DNA of 9,549 bases from an uncultured Kiritimatiellota bacterium (GCA_934667295.1 CAKULR010000055.1:1-9549); one strand, 5' to 3'. Positions 1 to 6,662 are shown, numbered from the stretch's first letter. Program-made: numbers and translations. The notes: generated by a model not told the origin, from the sequence alone.

Positions 1-1
1 C

Positions 2-736
2 TTCTTCGTCCTGAACGACACGGACGAGCCCTGGAGCGGCGCGGTGCGGCTTGCGGACCGTGGCGCGGCGCGGATCTGGAATCCGCGCGTGGGCCTCGCG
101 ACATCGGGTACGGGCGACCTCGCGCTCGACCTGCCACCCTACGGGGGCGTCGTCCTCACGACGGACCGTCCCGTCGACGGACACCTGAACCCTGCGGCAT
201 CCGCGCCGTTCGAACCCGCGCTCGCGCCGCTTGCCACTCCGCCCGCACACATCGAACTCGGAAAAGGTAAGTATGTGGCGGGATCCCATGCGGGTGGAAC
301 GGACGGTTGGTACCGCGTCGAGACGACGCTCACGAAGGGTGGCGTCGATACATTCGCGTTCCTCAACTTCGTCTACGACAACCCGCCTTTCCCCGCTGCG
401 TCGCGCGGTGTCTCCTTCACCGTGCGCGTACCCGGGACGACGGGGGGACAGGCCACGTGCGGCATTTTCCTGCGGACGCGCGAGGGCGTCAACTGGTACG
501 CGCCCGGTTCCGTCTCCCTTTCCGAGAAGGGGACATACGAGGTCCCGTGCGCGTTTTCGGACTTCTTCCCGCACGGCGTCCCCTCGGGCGCGAAGCCCGC
601 ATGCCTCCGCGCCGTGGACAGCGTGCGCGTCAACTTCGGCTACGGCGGCTACTTCGGACAGGAGGGCGAGCGCATCGTCTTCGAGACGTGCGCCCCACGC
701 GCCTTCCTCCTCGCGCGCCCGTCGGCGGGGAAGTAG
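2..736 (+). CDS. C-terminal part of a secreted glycoside-hydrolase-like protein with a sugar-binding module (5' truncated)
   Basis: The reading frame is open from the left edge, so the true start lies outside the window; 244 residues are visible before the TAG stop. The first ~55 residues (FFVLNDTDEPWSG, then IWNPRVG and LDLPPYGGVVL) have the pattern of the small beta-sandwich that closes large glycoside hydrolases such as GH106-like rhamnosidases, where an asparagine-rich 'VLND..DEP' strand is followed by 'W.P..G' and 'L.PYG'. After a proline/alanine linker, residues ~85-240 look like a jelly-roll carbohydrate-binding module, with alternating hydrophobic strands, many aromatics and a late VRVNFGYGGYFG strand. 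A GTG at 44 could be read as a start but has no ribosome-binding site and the homologous-looking domain continues upstream of it. The family call is by pattern only; the catalytic domain is not in view, so the substrate is unknown. Composition is normal for the window. Confidence 0.6.
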   Translation, partial: FFVLNDTDEPWSGAVRLADRGAARIWNPRVGLATSGTGDLALDLPPYGGVVLTTDRPVDGHLNPAASAPFEPALAPLATPPAHIELGKGKYVAGSHAGGTDGWYRVETTLTKGGVDTFAFLNFVYDNPPFPAASRGVSFTVRVPGTTGGQATCGIFLRTREGVNWYAPGSVSLSEKGTYEVPCAFSDFFPHGVPSGAKPACLRAVDSVRVNFGYGGYFGQEGERIVFETCAPRAFLLARPSAGK

Positions 737-763
737 CGCGTTTTTGACGGTACCCGTTTCGGT

Positions 764-792
764 TTGCAGGTCCAAGCGGGAATTGCTATACT
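764..792 (+). promoter_or_regulatory. Promoter of the acyl-CoA dehydrogenase gene (extended -10)
   Basis: An extended -10, TGC-TATACT, occupies 784-792, with a weak -35 (TTGCAG, 764-769) 17 nt upstream of the TATACT hexamer. Transcription would begin near 799, giving a leader of about 36 nt that holds the GGAGA at 826-830 before the ATG at 835. Inferred from sequence only. Confidence 0.6.
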
Positions 793-834
793 ATACGCCT
801 TGTTTTGTCAAGAATGACAATTCATGGAGACCGA

Positions 835-2586
835 ATGGCTAATTTCTATAAGGACAATCCCGACATCCAGAACGTGATCGACGCCCTCGCCCTCTCCGAG
901 GTCGCGACGCTCCTGGAGGAGAACTTCCGGTTCGCGAAGGAGTTCCCCTGCGCGCCGGTGGACGTTGCGGACGCACTCGACAACTACCGGCGCGCCCTGG
1001 AGGTCTGCGGCGACATCGCCGGCAACCGCATCGCGCCCACGGCCGAGGAGACCGACCGGGTCGGCAACGTCCTCAACGGGGACGGATCCGTCACCTACGC
1101 GCCCGGCATCAGGCTCGCCATCGAGCTGCTGGGGCGTTCCGGCCTCTCGGGCTGCACGATCCCCTACGCGCTGGGCGGGCTCAACATGCCCTGCACGATC
1201 CTCACGGCCTGCAACGACATCGTCTCCCGCGCCGACGCCGCGCTGATGAACATCTTCGGCCTCCAGGGCATCGCGGAGACGATCAACCAGTTCGCGGACG
1301 AGGACATCAAGCGGCAGTACATCCCCAGACTCTGCGACGGCACCTACACGGGCGCGATGGTTCTCACCGAGCCGGATGCCGGCTCCGACCTCCAGAGCGT
1401 GAAGACGACGGCCGCGCAGGACGCGGACGGGAACTGGTTCGTGAACGGCGTCAAGCGCTTCATCACGAACGGCTGCGGCGACGTGCTCCTCGTGCTCGCC
1501 CGTACGGAGCCCGAGTTCTCCGACGGGCGCGGCCTCAGCTGCCTTCTCGTGGAGAAGGGGCCCTGGGTCAAGGTGCGCCGCCTGGAGCACAAGCTCGGCA
1601 TCAACGGTTCGCCGACCTGCGAGCTCGTCTTCGACAACGCGCCCGCGAAGCTGATCGGCCAGCGCAAGCGCGGCCTGATCACCTACGTGATGTCGCTCAT
1701 GAACGGCGCGCGCGTGGGCATCTCCGCGCAGGGGACGGGCATCGGCGAGGCCAGCTACCGCGCCGCCCGCGACTATGCGGCGAGCCGGAGGCAGTTCGGC
1801 GTGACAATCGACGCCTTCCCCGCACTCCGCGACCTGCTGTGCGACATGTCCGTAGACCTGCAGGCGGCGCGTCTGCTCGCCTACTACGCCTCGAAGTGCG
1901 TGGACCTCGAAATGGGGCTTGCGAAGAGGTTCGAGTCCCTGAAGGGGACGCCCGGGGCGCAGGACGTGCGGCGGCGGCTCAAGGTCTATGCGGCGTTCAA
2001 CAAGATGCTCACGCCGATGGCGAAGTACTACGCCTCCGAGATGTCCATGCGCACCTCCAACGGCGCGGTTGCCGTGCTGGGCGGATCGGGCTACATGAAG
2101 GACTACCCGGTGGAGCGCTATCTGCGCGACGCGCGCATCACGACGATCTACGAGGGCACCTCGCAGCTGCAGGTCGTGGCGGCGATCGCCGGCGTGACGG
2201 GCGGACTCGTGCCGGAGGTCGTTGCGGACATCCTCGCGGGCGTCGCGCTCGACGGCGACGAAGCCCTCGCCGCCGCGCGCACCCGGATGGAGGCGCTCGA
2301 ACGGGACCTTGCGGACGCCCTTGCGTACGTCCACGCCCATCCGGGCGGCAAGGCCTACCACGACCTCCACGCGCGGCAGCTCGTGGACGCGGCGATTACC
2401 GTGGTCGTGTCCGCGCTCTTCATCCGCTTCGCGGCGAAGTTCCCGGAGAAGAAGGCCGCGCTCGACTTCTGGCTCCAGACGCGCTACCCCGCCGCGCGCG
2501 CGGCGCTCGAACAGGCCCGGAGCGGATTCCTCGCCCCGGTGACGGACTTCGAGCGGATCGCGCCCCTCCCCCCGCTCGCCGACTAG
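835..2586 (+). CDS. Acyl-CoA dehydrogenase, long form with C-terminal extension
   Basis: This 583-residue FAD flavoprotein would catalyse alpha,beta-dehydrogenation of an acyl-CoA, passing electrons to an electron-transfer flavoprotein, in the cytoplasm. Visible family marks are VLTEPDAGSD (residues 176-185, flavin/substrate-binding middle domain), NGVKRFITNG, the ASRRQFG segment of the C-terminal helical domain, and YEGTSQLQ with the expected catalytic glutamate at residue 440. It is much longer than the usual ~380-residue enzymes: there is an N-terminal addition, an insert around LAKRFESLKG, and ~120 extra C-terminal residues resembling the acetyl-CoA-dehydrogenase-like C-terminal domain of this long subfamily. 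I chose ATG 835 (MANFYKDNPD, the usual start of this subfamily) because GGAGA lies just upstream at 826-830; TTG 805 and ATG 814 are in frame but less well supported. No etfAB or other beta-oxidation genes are nearby, so the substrate chain length cannot be judged. Confidence 0.9.
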   Translation: MANFYKDNPDIQNVIDALALSEVATLLEENFRFAKEFPCAPVDVADALDNYRRALEVCGDIAGNRIAPTAEETDRVGNVLNGDGSVTYAPGIRLAIELLGRSGLSGCTIPYALGGLNMPCTILTACNDIVSRADAALMNIFGLQGIAETINQFADEDIKRQYIPRLCDGTYTGAMVLTEPDAGSDLQSVKTTAAQDADGNWFVNGVKRFITNGCGDVLLVLARTEPEFSDGRGLSCLLVEKGPWVKVRRLEHKLGINGSPTCELVFDNAPAKLIGQRKRGLITYVMSLMNGARVGISAQGTGIGEASYRAARDYAASRRQFGVTIDAFPALRDLLCDMSVDLQAARLLAYYASKCVDLEMGLAKRFESLKGTPGAQDVRRRLKVYAAFNKMLTPMAKYYASEMSMRTSNGAVAVLGGSGYMKDYPVERYLRDARITTIYEGTSQLQVVAAIAGVTGGLVPEVVADILAGVALDGDEALAAARTRMEALERDLADALAYVHAHPGGKAYHDLHARQLVDAAITVVVSALFIRFAAKFPEKKAALDFWLQTRYPAARAALEQARSGFLAPVTDFERIAPLPPLAD

Positions 2587-2603
2587 GCTTCTCCCCCCGG
2601 CTG

Positions 2604-2612
2604 TGGTACAAT
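2604..2612 (+). promoter_or_regulatory. Extended -10 promoter of the argC-parB-M28 operon
   Basis: TGG-TACAAT matches the extended -10 pattern seen before other genes here; no convincing -35 is seen 17 nt upstream. Its last bases overlap the upstream in-frame ATG at 2611, so that codon cannot be the start on this transcript. A start of transcription near 2619 would put the ATG at 2623 almost at the 5' end of the message. Confidence 0.5.
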
Positions 2613-2622
2613 GCAACTTTCC

Positions 2623-3687
2623 ATGAACCAGAAAATCAGAGCCAAAGTCGTCGGCGCCACCGGGTATGGTGGGCTCGGCATCATCGACCTCCTCCTGCGC
2701 CATCCCTTCGCGGAAATCGGCGCGCTTGTCGCGCGCGACGACGCGGGCAGGCGGATTTCGGACGTCTACCCGCACCTCGCGGGCTACTGCGACCTGCCCA
2801 TCCTCGCGGCGGACGATCCGGCCGCGCAGGGGCCGTTCGACGTCGTCGTCTTCTCGACGCCGGACCGCGTGGGCATGGCGGACGCGAAGGCCGAGCTCGC
2901 GAAGGGCGCCAAGGTGATCGACTACTCCGGCGACTTCCGCTTCACGACGCTCGACGCCTACCGCGACTACGCGACGCGCCTCGGGAAGGACCCCACGCAC
3001 CTCTCGCCCGAACTCCTCGGCACGAACGTCTACGGCCTCCCCGAACTCCACCGCGCGGAGATCGCGCGCGCCAGCCTCGTCGGCAATCCGGGCTGCTTCG
3101 CGACGAGCTGCATCCTCGGCCTCGCCCCGGCCCTGAAGGACCACCTCGTCGCGCCGCACTCCCTCGTCTGCGACTGCAAGAGCGGCGTTTCGGGGGCGGG
3201 CAAGAAGGCGAAGCCCCAGTTCCACTTCCCCGAACGCCTGGAGCAGATCAACGCCTACCGCCTGGGCGGCCACCAGCACGTCTGCGAAGTGGAGCGCGAG
3301 CTGTCCCTGCAGGGCGGAGAGGACGTGAAGCTCATCTTCACCGCGCAGGTGCTGCCGATTTCGCGCGGCATCCTCTCGACCCTGTACGGCGACCTGACGC
3401 GGGACGTCACGGAAGAGGACGTGCTGGCCGTCTACCGCGCGTTCTACCGGGACGGCGCCTTCGTGCGCGTCTTGCCCTCGACGGCGGCGACGGGCACGAT
3501 GAGCGTGCGCGGCACGAACCGCTGCGAGATCGTCGTCTCGGTCGATCCGCGCGTCAAGAAGCTTCGCGTCGTCTCGATCATCGACAACCTGATGAAGGGC
3601 CAGGCCGGCCAGGCCCTCCAGAACATGAACGTGATGTTCGGGTTCCCCGAGAACACCGGACTCGATCTTCCGGGGATGTATCCATGA
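2623..3687 (+). CDS. argC: N-acetyl-gamma-glutamyl-phosphate reductase
   Basis: ArgC reduces N-acetyl-gamma-glutamyl phosphate to N-acetylglutamate semialdehyde with NADPH, the third step of arginine (ornithine) synthesis, in the cytoplasm. The 354-residue product has the Rossmann nucleotide-binding signature VVGATGYGG (residues 9-17), the catalytic cysteine at 158 in GNPGCFATS, the VSGAGKK loop, and the conserved HQH at 217-219 where the family's catalytic histidine sits. Length fits the standard single-domain enzyme. I prefer ATG 2623 over the in-frame ATG 2611, because 2611 lies inside the apparent -10 box and adds only four residues. The gene leads an operon: its TGA stop overlaps the parB ATG. 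No other arg gene is in view, so the pathway genes must be elsewhere. Confidence 0.93.
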   Translation: MNQKIRAKVVGATGYGGLGIIDLLLRHPFAEIGALVARDDAGRRISDVYPHLAGYCDLPILAADDPAAQGPFDVVVFSTPDRVGMADAKAELAKGAKVIDYSGDFRFTTLDAYRDYATRLGKDPTHLSPELLGTNVYGLPELHRAEIARASLVGNPGCFATSCILGLAPALKDHLVAPHSLVCDCKSGVSGAGKKAKPQFHFPERLEQINAYRLGGHQHVCEVERELSLQGGEDVKLIFTAQVLPISRGILSTLYGDLTRDVTEEDVLAVYRAFYRDGAFVRVLPSTAATGTMSVRGTNRCEIVVSVDPRVKKLRVVSIIDNLMKGQAGQALQNMNVMFGFPENTGLDLPGMYP

Positions 3688-4811
3688 GCGCGCAGAAGAA
3701 ATCCGCCAAGCCCGAGAACCCCTTCCTCAAGAAGGCGGCGGGGCCGAAGCCGCCGAACCGCGCGGCCCTGAAGACCCAGCAGAAGCATGGTGGGCTGGGC
3801 CGCGTGGGACGCGGCCTGGGGGGCGGCCTCGACGCGCTCATCACGCCCGCCGCGCCCGTCGTCCCCGGTGCGGCCGCCGAACCGCCGCCGCCCGTCGTGC
3901 CGCAACCCGTTGCCGCGCCCGCGCCGGCCCCCGTGGCGGAAGTCCCCGAGACGGAGAAGGTCCTGCAGGTGCCGCCGCAGGACATCGTGCGCTGTCCGTT
4001 CCAGCCGCGCACCGAGTTCCGCCGCGAGGAACTGGACGACCTCGTGGAGTCCATCCGCGAGAACGGCGTCATCCAGCCGCTCACCTGCCGCCGCCGCGCG
4101 GACGGGAAGATCGAGCTCATCTGCGGCGAGCGCCGCCAGCGCGCCTCCATCGAGGCCGGGCTCAAGCTCGTGCCCGTCGTCCTGAAGGACGTTGCGGACG
4201 ACGTGGCCGCCGTGATGGCGATTACCGAGAACCTTCAGCGCGACAACCTCAACCCCATCGAGGAGGCCGAGGGCTACCAGTCGCTCAAGACCCGCTTCAA
4301 CCTTACCTACGACGAGGTGGCGCGCCGCGTGGGCAAGAAGAACCGTTCGTCCGTCGCGAACCTCGTGGGCCTCTTGGACCTTCCCGCCGAAGTGCGCGAC
4401 TACGTGCGCCGGGGCGCAATCACGCTCGGGCACGCGAAGGTGCTGCAGGGAGTCCTCTCGAAGTACAACAACCCCGCCGAGGTGCGCGAGCTCGCCGATG
4501 CGTGCGTGACGTTCGCCGACCCGCGCACGGGACGTCCCGTCCCCGGCATCACGGTACGCGAACTCGAACGCCGCGTCGCCCGGCTCCACGCCCCCGTCGT
4601 CGAGCGCCGTCCCGGCATCCCCGACATCCCGGAGGCCTACTGCCGCCAGCTCACCGAGGAGATCCACAAGCACGTCGGCTGCGCCGTGCGCCTGACGAGC
4701 GGCGTCACGCACGCGAACGGCAAGCACGTGAAGGGCGTCCTCGAAATCGACTTCATCGACAACGACGACCTCGACCGGATTCTGGCGCTCCTCGGCGTCA
4801 AGATGGATTGA
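3684..4811 (+). CDS. parB: ParB/Spo0J-family chromosome partitioning protein
   Basis: ParB is a CTP-dependent DNA clamp that loads at parS sites and spreads, working with the ParA ATPase to segregate replicated origins. The 375-residue protein has a lysine-rich N-terminus with the ParA-stimulating motif as GRVGRGLGGGLDALI (~39-53), then a proline/alanine-rich linker. The ParB N-terminal CTPase domain follows, with GERRQRA at 148-154 and ENLQRDNLNPIEEAE at 182-196. A helix-turn-helix (about 207-231, LTYDEVARRVGKKNRSSVAN) and a C-terminal dimerisation region complete it. All hallmark residues of a functional chromosomal ParB appear present. The start ATG overlaps the argC stop as ATGA, implying translational coupling. 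Oddly, parA is not adjacent, and I found no parS palindrome in the window. The M28 gene follows after 29 nt. Confidence 0.93.
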   Translation: MSAQKKSAKPENPFLKKAAGPKPPNRAALKTQQKHGGLGRVGRGLGGGLDALITPAAPVVPGAAAEPPPPVVPQPVAAPAPAPVAEVPETEKVLQVPPQDIVRCPFQPRTEFRREELDDLVESIRENGVIQPLTCRRRADGKIELICGERRQRASIEAGLKLVPVVLKDVADDVAAVMAITENLQRDNLNPIEEAEGYQSLKTRFNLTYDEVARRVGKKNRSSVANLVGLLDLPAEVRDYVRRGAITLGHAKVLQGVLSKYNNPAEVRELADACVTFADPRTGRPVPGITVRELERRVARLHAPVVERRPGIPDIPEAYCRQLTEEIHKHVGCAVRLTSGVTHANGKHVKGVLEIDFIDNDDLDRILALLGVKMD

Positions 4812-4840
4812 CGGGGGCGGTCCGTGAGGGAGGGAACGCG

Positions 4841-5737
4841 GTGAAGGGCTGGACGGCGTTGGCGGCGTGCGGGTTGACGTTGTGCGCGGGAGCGGGTCCC
4901 CTGGCGTTCACGGCGGCGGACGCGAAGGTCGCCTACGACACGGCGGCGGGACTCGTGAAGGACTGTACGCCGCGCGTCGCGGGGACGCCCGGCGCGCTCC
5001 GTGCCGCTACGTGGCTGAGCATCCGTGCGGGGGCGCGGGCCGAGGTTGACCGTTTCCGCGCGCCCATCTACGACGAGGTCCACGACTTCGCAAACGTCCT
5101 TCTGGCGATGCCCGGCACCGATCCGGACGCCCCGTGGATCATCCTCATCTCCCACTTCGACACCGCGCCCAAGGTCGGGAAGGGCTTCGAGGGCGCGAAC
5201 GACGGCGCCTCCACGTCCGGCCTCCTCGTCGCGCTGGCGGGTGTGCTGCGCCATGCGGCGGAGAAACCGCGCGCGAACATCCTCCTCGCCTGGACGGACG
5301 CGGAGGAATGCCGCATCGCCTACATGCCACGAGACGGCTTCCAGGGTTCGAAACGGCTGCTGGAGCGGGTCCGGGCGGCGAAGCGGACGGTGAAGGCCGT
5401 CCTCTGCCTCGACATGCTCGGCGACCGCGACCTCAACATCGAGATTCCCGCGAACTCGACGCCCGCGCTCCGGCGCGAGGCCCTGAAGGCGGCCGAGGCG
5501 GCGGGCGTGGCCGACAAGGTGTCCCTGCGCGATTCCATCGTCGTCAAGGACGACCATTCGGCCTTCTACGAGGCGGGCTATCCCGCGCTGGAGCTGATCG
5601 ACTTCGACTACGGCAGCGCGCGGGGCCTGAACGACTACTGGCACACGCCGCAGGACACGATGGACAAGATCTCGGAGGCCAGCCTCCTCGCCTCCGGCCG
5701 CCTCGTCGCCGAACTCCTGAACCGGCTGGCATACTAG
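4841..5737 (+). CDS. Secreted M28 zinc metallopeptidase, glutaminyl-cyclase-like
   Basis: The 298-residue product is an M28-type aminopeptidase/glutaminyl-peptide cyclotransferase relative. The M28 metal-binding set can be traced: H105 and D107 in SHFDT, D121 in GANDGAS, E155/E156 in TDAEE, D191 in LDMLGD, H239 in KDDHSAF, plus H268 in YWHTPQDT. The WHTP and DHSAF contexts and the LDMLGDRDLNIE stretch resemble bacterial glutaminyl cyclases, so either N-terminal peptide cleavage or pyroglutamate formation is possible; sequence alone does not decide. The N-terminus is a probable signal peptide, with cleavage plausible after AGA at 16-18, suggesting periplasmic or exported action. LAAC at 7-10 resembles a lipobox but sits too early to be convincing. 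Start GTG 4841 is supported by a GAGGGAGGG ribosome-binding site at 4826-4834; the open frame upstream overlaps parB and is discounted. It ends the argC-parB operon. Confidence 0.85.
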   Translation: MKGWTALAACGLTLCAGAGPLAFTAADAKVAYDTAAGLVKDCTPRVAGTPGALRAATWLSIRAGARAEVDRFRAPIYDEVHDFANVLLAMPGTDPDAPWIILISHFDTAPKVGKGFEGANDGASTSGLLVALAGVLRHAAEKPRANILLAWTDAEECRIAYMPRDGFQGSKRLLERVRAAKRTVKAVLCLDMLGDRDLNIEIPANSTPALRREALKAAEAAGVADKVSLRDSIVVKDDHSAFYEAGYPALELIDFDYGSARGLNDYWHTPQDTMDKISEASLLASGRLVAELLNRLAY

Positions 5738-5766
5738 CGGGAAGGGGGTGTCCTTTCCGCTATTTT
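5736..5766 (+). terminator. Hairpin terminator closing the argC-parB-M28 operon
   Basis: Left arm AGCGGGAAGG (5736-5745) pairs with right arm CCTTTCCGCT (5752-5761) over 10 bp with one G-U pair, around the loop GGGTGT; ATTTT follows at 5762-5766. The M28 stop codon starts the left arm and the stop codon of the opposing DUF4160 gene overlaps the right arm. Read from the other strand the hairpin has no T-run, so it should act mainly on the plus-strand transcript. Confidence 0.7.
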
Positions 5767-6041
5767 CCGGAGAAGAAACCGTTTGTGGACATTGTCGACC
5801 ACAGCTCGTACATGGCAAGGTAGTTCTTCTTGATGTAGGCCTGGATGCCAATCTGCTGGCTTTTTGTGAGGTCGCCGCGTCGCCTTAAGACGGACGAACC
5901 GTCCGCCCGGACAAAGAACTTCGCGGATTTCCGCTCGGTCAACTGCTTGTCGCTTGCGTGGACGTGCATGGCCTCGATCGTGCAGAAGGAGGTGAAGTAG
6001 AGGTAGTGCCCAAAGACTTTGTCGGACGTGTACTTGGGCAT
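5760..6041 (-). CDS. DUF4160-family small protein (third gene of cassette)
   Basis: This 93-residue protein has the arrangement of DUF4160: an aromatic strand (GHYLYFTS, 11-18), the conserved HVH at 26-28, SAKFFV at 39-44, a 'G.LTK' turn at 56-60, and a closing helix with IKKNYLAMYELW (70-81). DUF4160 proteins are often encoded beside other very small genes (commonly DUF2442) in pairs that have been suggested to be toxin-antitoxin-like; the biochemical role is not established. The gene starts three bases after the stop of the preceding small gene, so the two are almost certainly co-transcribed. Its stop overlaps the terminator stem of the converging operon. A hand count of two 60-base lines here gives about 48-52% GC, against 65-78% in sampled lines of flanking genes. 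The first 85 residues carry the domain; the tail MSTNGFFSGK looks unstructured. Confidence 0.75.
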   Translation of the reverse strand: MPKYTSDKVFGHYLYFTSFCTIEAMHVHASDKQLTERKSAKFFVRADGSSVLRRRGDLTKSQQIGIQAYIKKNYLAMYELWSTMSTNGFFSGK

Positions 6042-6044
6042 TGT

Positions 6045-6269
6045 TCAGGCCGCCATGAACTCGATGTTGTTCTTCAGCCGCTGCACGGCAATGGTCGCCT
6101 CGATGTCGTCCATGTCGGTCGCAAGGATTTCGAACTCCCTCGATACGAGCGCGACGTGGCCGGTGTTCAGGTTGACGATCCTGATACCCTTCCGGTGGCG
6201 AAGCATGGCGTAACCGCCGACGATCATGTCGGCGGCATCGGCGATCTTCCTGATCTTCGATTCAGTCAT
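6045..6269 (-). CDS. Small protein of unknown function (second gene of cassette)
   Basis: I do not recognise this 74-residue protein. It begins with a helix-like stretch (MTESKIRKIADAADMIVGG), then strands around IRIVNLNTGHVALVS and FEILATDMDDIEATIAV, then a short amphipathic helix (QRLKNNIEFM). No signal peptide, membrane segment or helix-turn-helix is evident; it is probably a cytoplasmic alpha/beta protein. The start is decided by GGAGG on the minus strand, six bases before ATG 6269; the in-frame ATG at 6284 lies upstream of that site and is unlikely. The ATG overlaps the stop of the first cassette gene by eight bases (ATGACTGA), implying translational coupling, and three bases separate its own stop from the DUF4160 start. 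Position and size fit the antitoxin or accessory partner of a small module, but nothing in the residues proves it. Confidence 0.7.
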   Translation of the reverse strand: MTESKIRKIADAADMIVGGYAMLRHRKGIRIVNLNTGHVALVSREFEILATDMDDIEATIAVQRLKNNIEFMAA

Positions 6270-6591
6270 AGCGAACCTCCACATGGCGAATGGGCGCGAG
6301 AAAACGTCGGGAATCGATCATCAGGCAGTTCAGCACGGGGTGGAGATCGATGTACTCCTCAACGATGCCGATGTCGCCGCCGTAATCGGCATCGACCTCC
6401 AGATAGCCGTCTTCCCACTTCCTGACGCCAACATAGCGGCGCAGGCACGTAGGGGCGCGGAACTTGATGCGCCGGTCGTTAAAGGAAAAGAGCGTATAGG
6501 GGCCGTCGCTGGACAGCGTTGCGGTTTCGGCGGGACGCTCCCCCGTGCCTTTCAGGGAATGGTCCTTCAATCTATTTCGGATGCCTTTCAC
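6262..6591 (-). CDS. Small protein of unknown function (first gene of cassette)
   Basis: I do not recognise this 109-residue protein. It has a basic N-terminus (VKGIRNRLKDHSLKG), a predicted beta-rich centre (YTLFSFNDRRIKFRAP, RRYVGVRKW) and an acidic stretch (YLEVDADYGGDIGIVEEYIDL, broken around residues 70-72) followed by a basic end (RRFLAPIRHVEVRYD). The charge split and compact size suggest a folded cytoplasmic protein that binds a partner; this is inference. The open frame extends to 6672, but the GTG at 6591 is the likely start because an extended -10 (TGA-TATACT) ends seven bases before it, so longer starts would lie upstream of the transcript. Being leaderless, it needs no ribosome-binding site. 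It leads the three-gene minus-strand cassette and is divergent from the beta-helix gene. Confidence 0.65.
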   Translation of the reverse strand: MKGIRNRLKDHSLKGTGERPAETATLSSDGPYTLFSFNDRRIKFRAPTCLRRYVGVRKWEDGYLEVDADYGGDIGIVEEYIDLHPVLNCLMIDSRRFLAPIRHVEVRYD

Positions 6592-6598
6592 GTTGCGC

Positions 6599-6627
6599 AG
6601 TATATCAAAAAGGCAGGGGCTTGCGAA
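6599..6627 (-). promoter_or_regulatory. Promoter of the small-gene cassette (extended -10, leaderless)
   Basis: On the minus strand TGA-TATACT occupies 6607-6599, with TTCGCA (6627-6622; four of six matches to TTGACA) at exactly 17 nt spacing from the hexamer. Transcription should begin at or next to the GTG at 6591. Confidence 0.6.
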
Positions 6628-6642
6628 GCGGGGGACCCTTCG
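6619..6642. repeat. Overlapping imperfect inverted repeats in the divergent intergenic region
   Basis: GCTT-GCG-AAGC (6619-6629) overlaps a second inverted repeat, CGAA(GC)GGG-GGA-CCCTTCG (6624-6642; seven pairs with a two-base bulge). They sit over the -35 of the cassette promoter and just upstream of the beta-helix gene's -10, a position suited to an operator. Both are short and could be chance in GC-rich DNA. Confidence 0.3.
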
Positions 6643-6645
6643 ATT

Positions 6646-6654
6646 TGGTATACT
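6646..6654 (+). promoter_or_regulatory. Extended -10 promoter of the beta-helix gene (leaderless)
   Basis: TGG-TATACT ends eight bases before the ATG at 6663, so transcription should start within a base or two of the start codon. No good -35 is present at 16-18 nt; TTGCGA at 6621-6626 is 22 nt away, too far to be convincing. Confidence 0.55.
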
Positions 6655-6662
6655 GGGCACAC

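Noticed and set aside
712..745. Terminator after the left-edge gene (CGCGC 712-716 with GCGCG 736-740, then TTTTT)
   Set aside because: Five-base arms of simple CG repeat with a long loop are too weak to call in GC-rich DNA, though the T-run is suggestive.
808..3279. 823-codon open frame on the minus strand across the acyl-CoA dehydrogenase and argC genes
   Set aside because: It is antisense to two well-supported genes, spans their intergenic promoter, and its arginine/valine/glutamate-rich translation matches no domain; such frames arise from GC-biased third positions.
4725..4730. CACGTG core inside parB as a possible parS site
   Set aside because: The flanks do not match the TGTTTCACGTGAAACA consensus; only the six-base core and two flanking bases agree.
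1839..4811. Possible 990-residue fusion protein ending in ParB
   Set aside because: Only the part from 3684 is protein-like; the upstream part is an arginine/proline-rich shadow of the dehydrogenase and argC genes.
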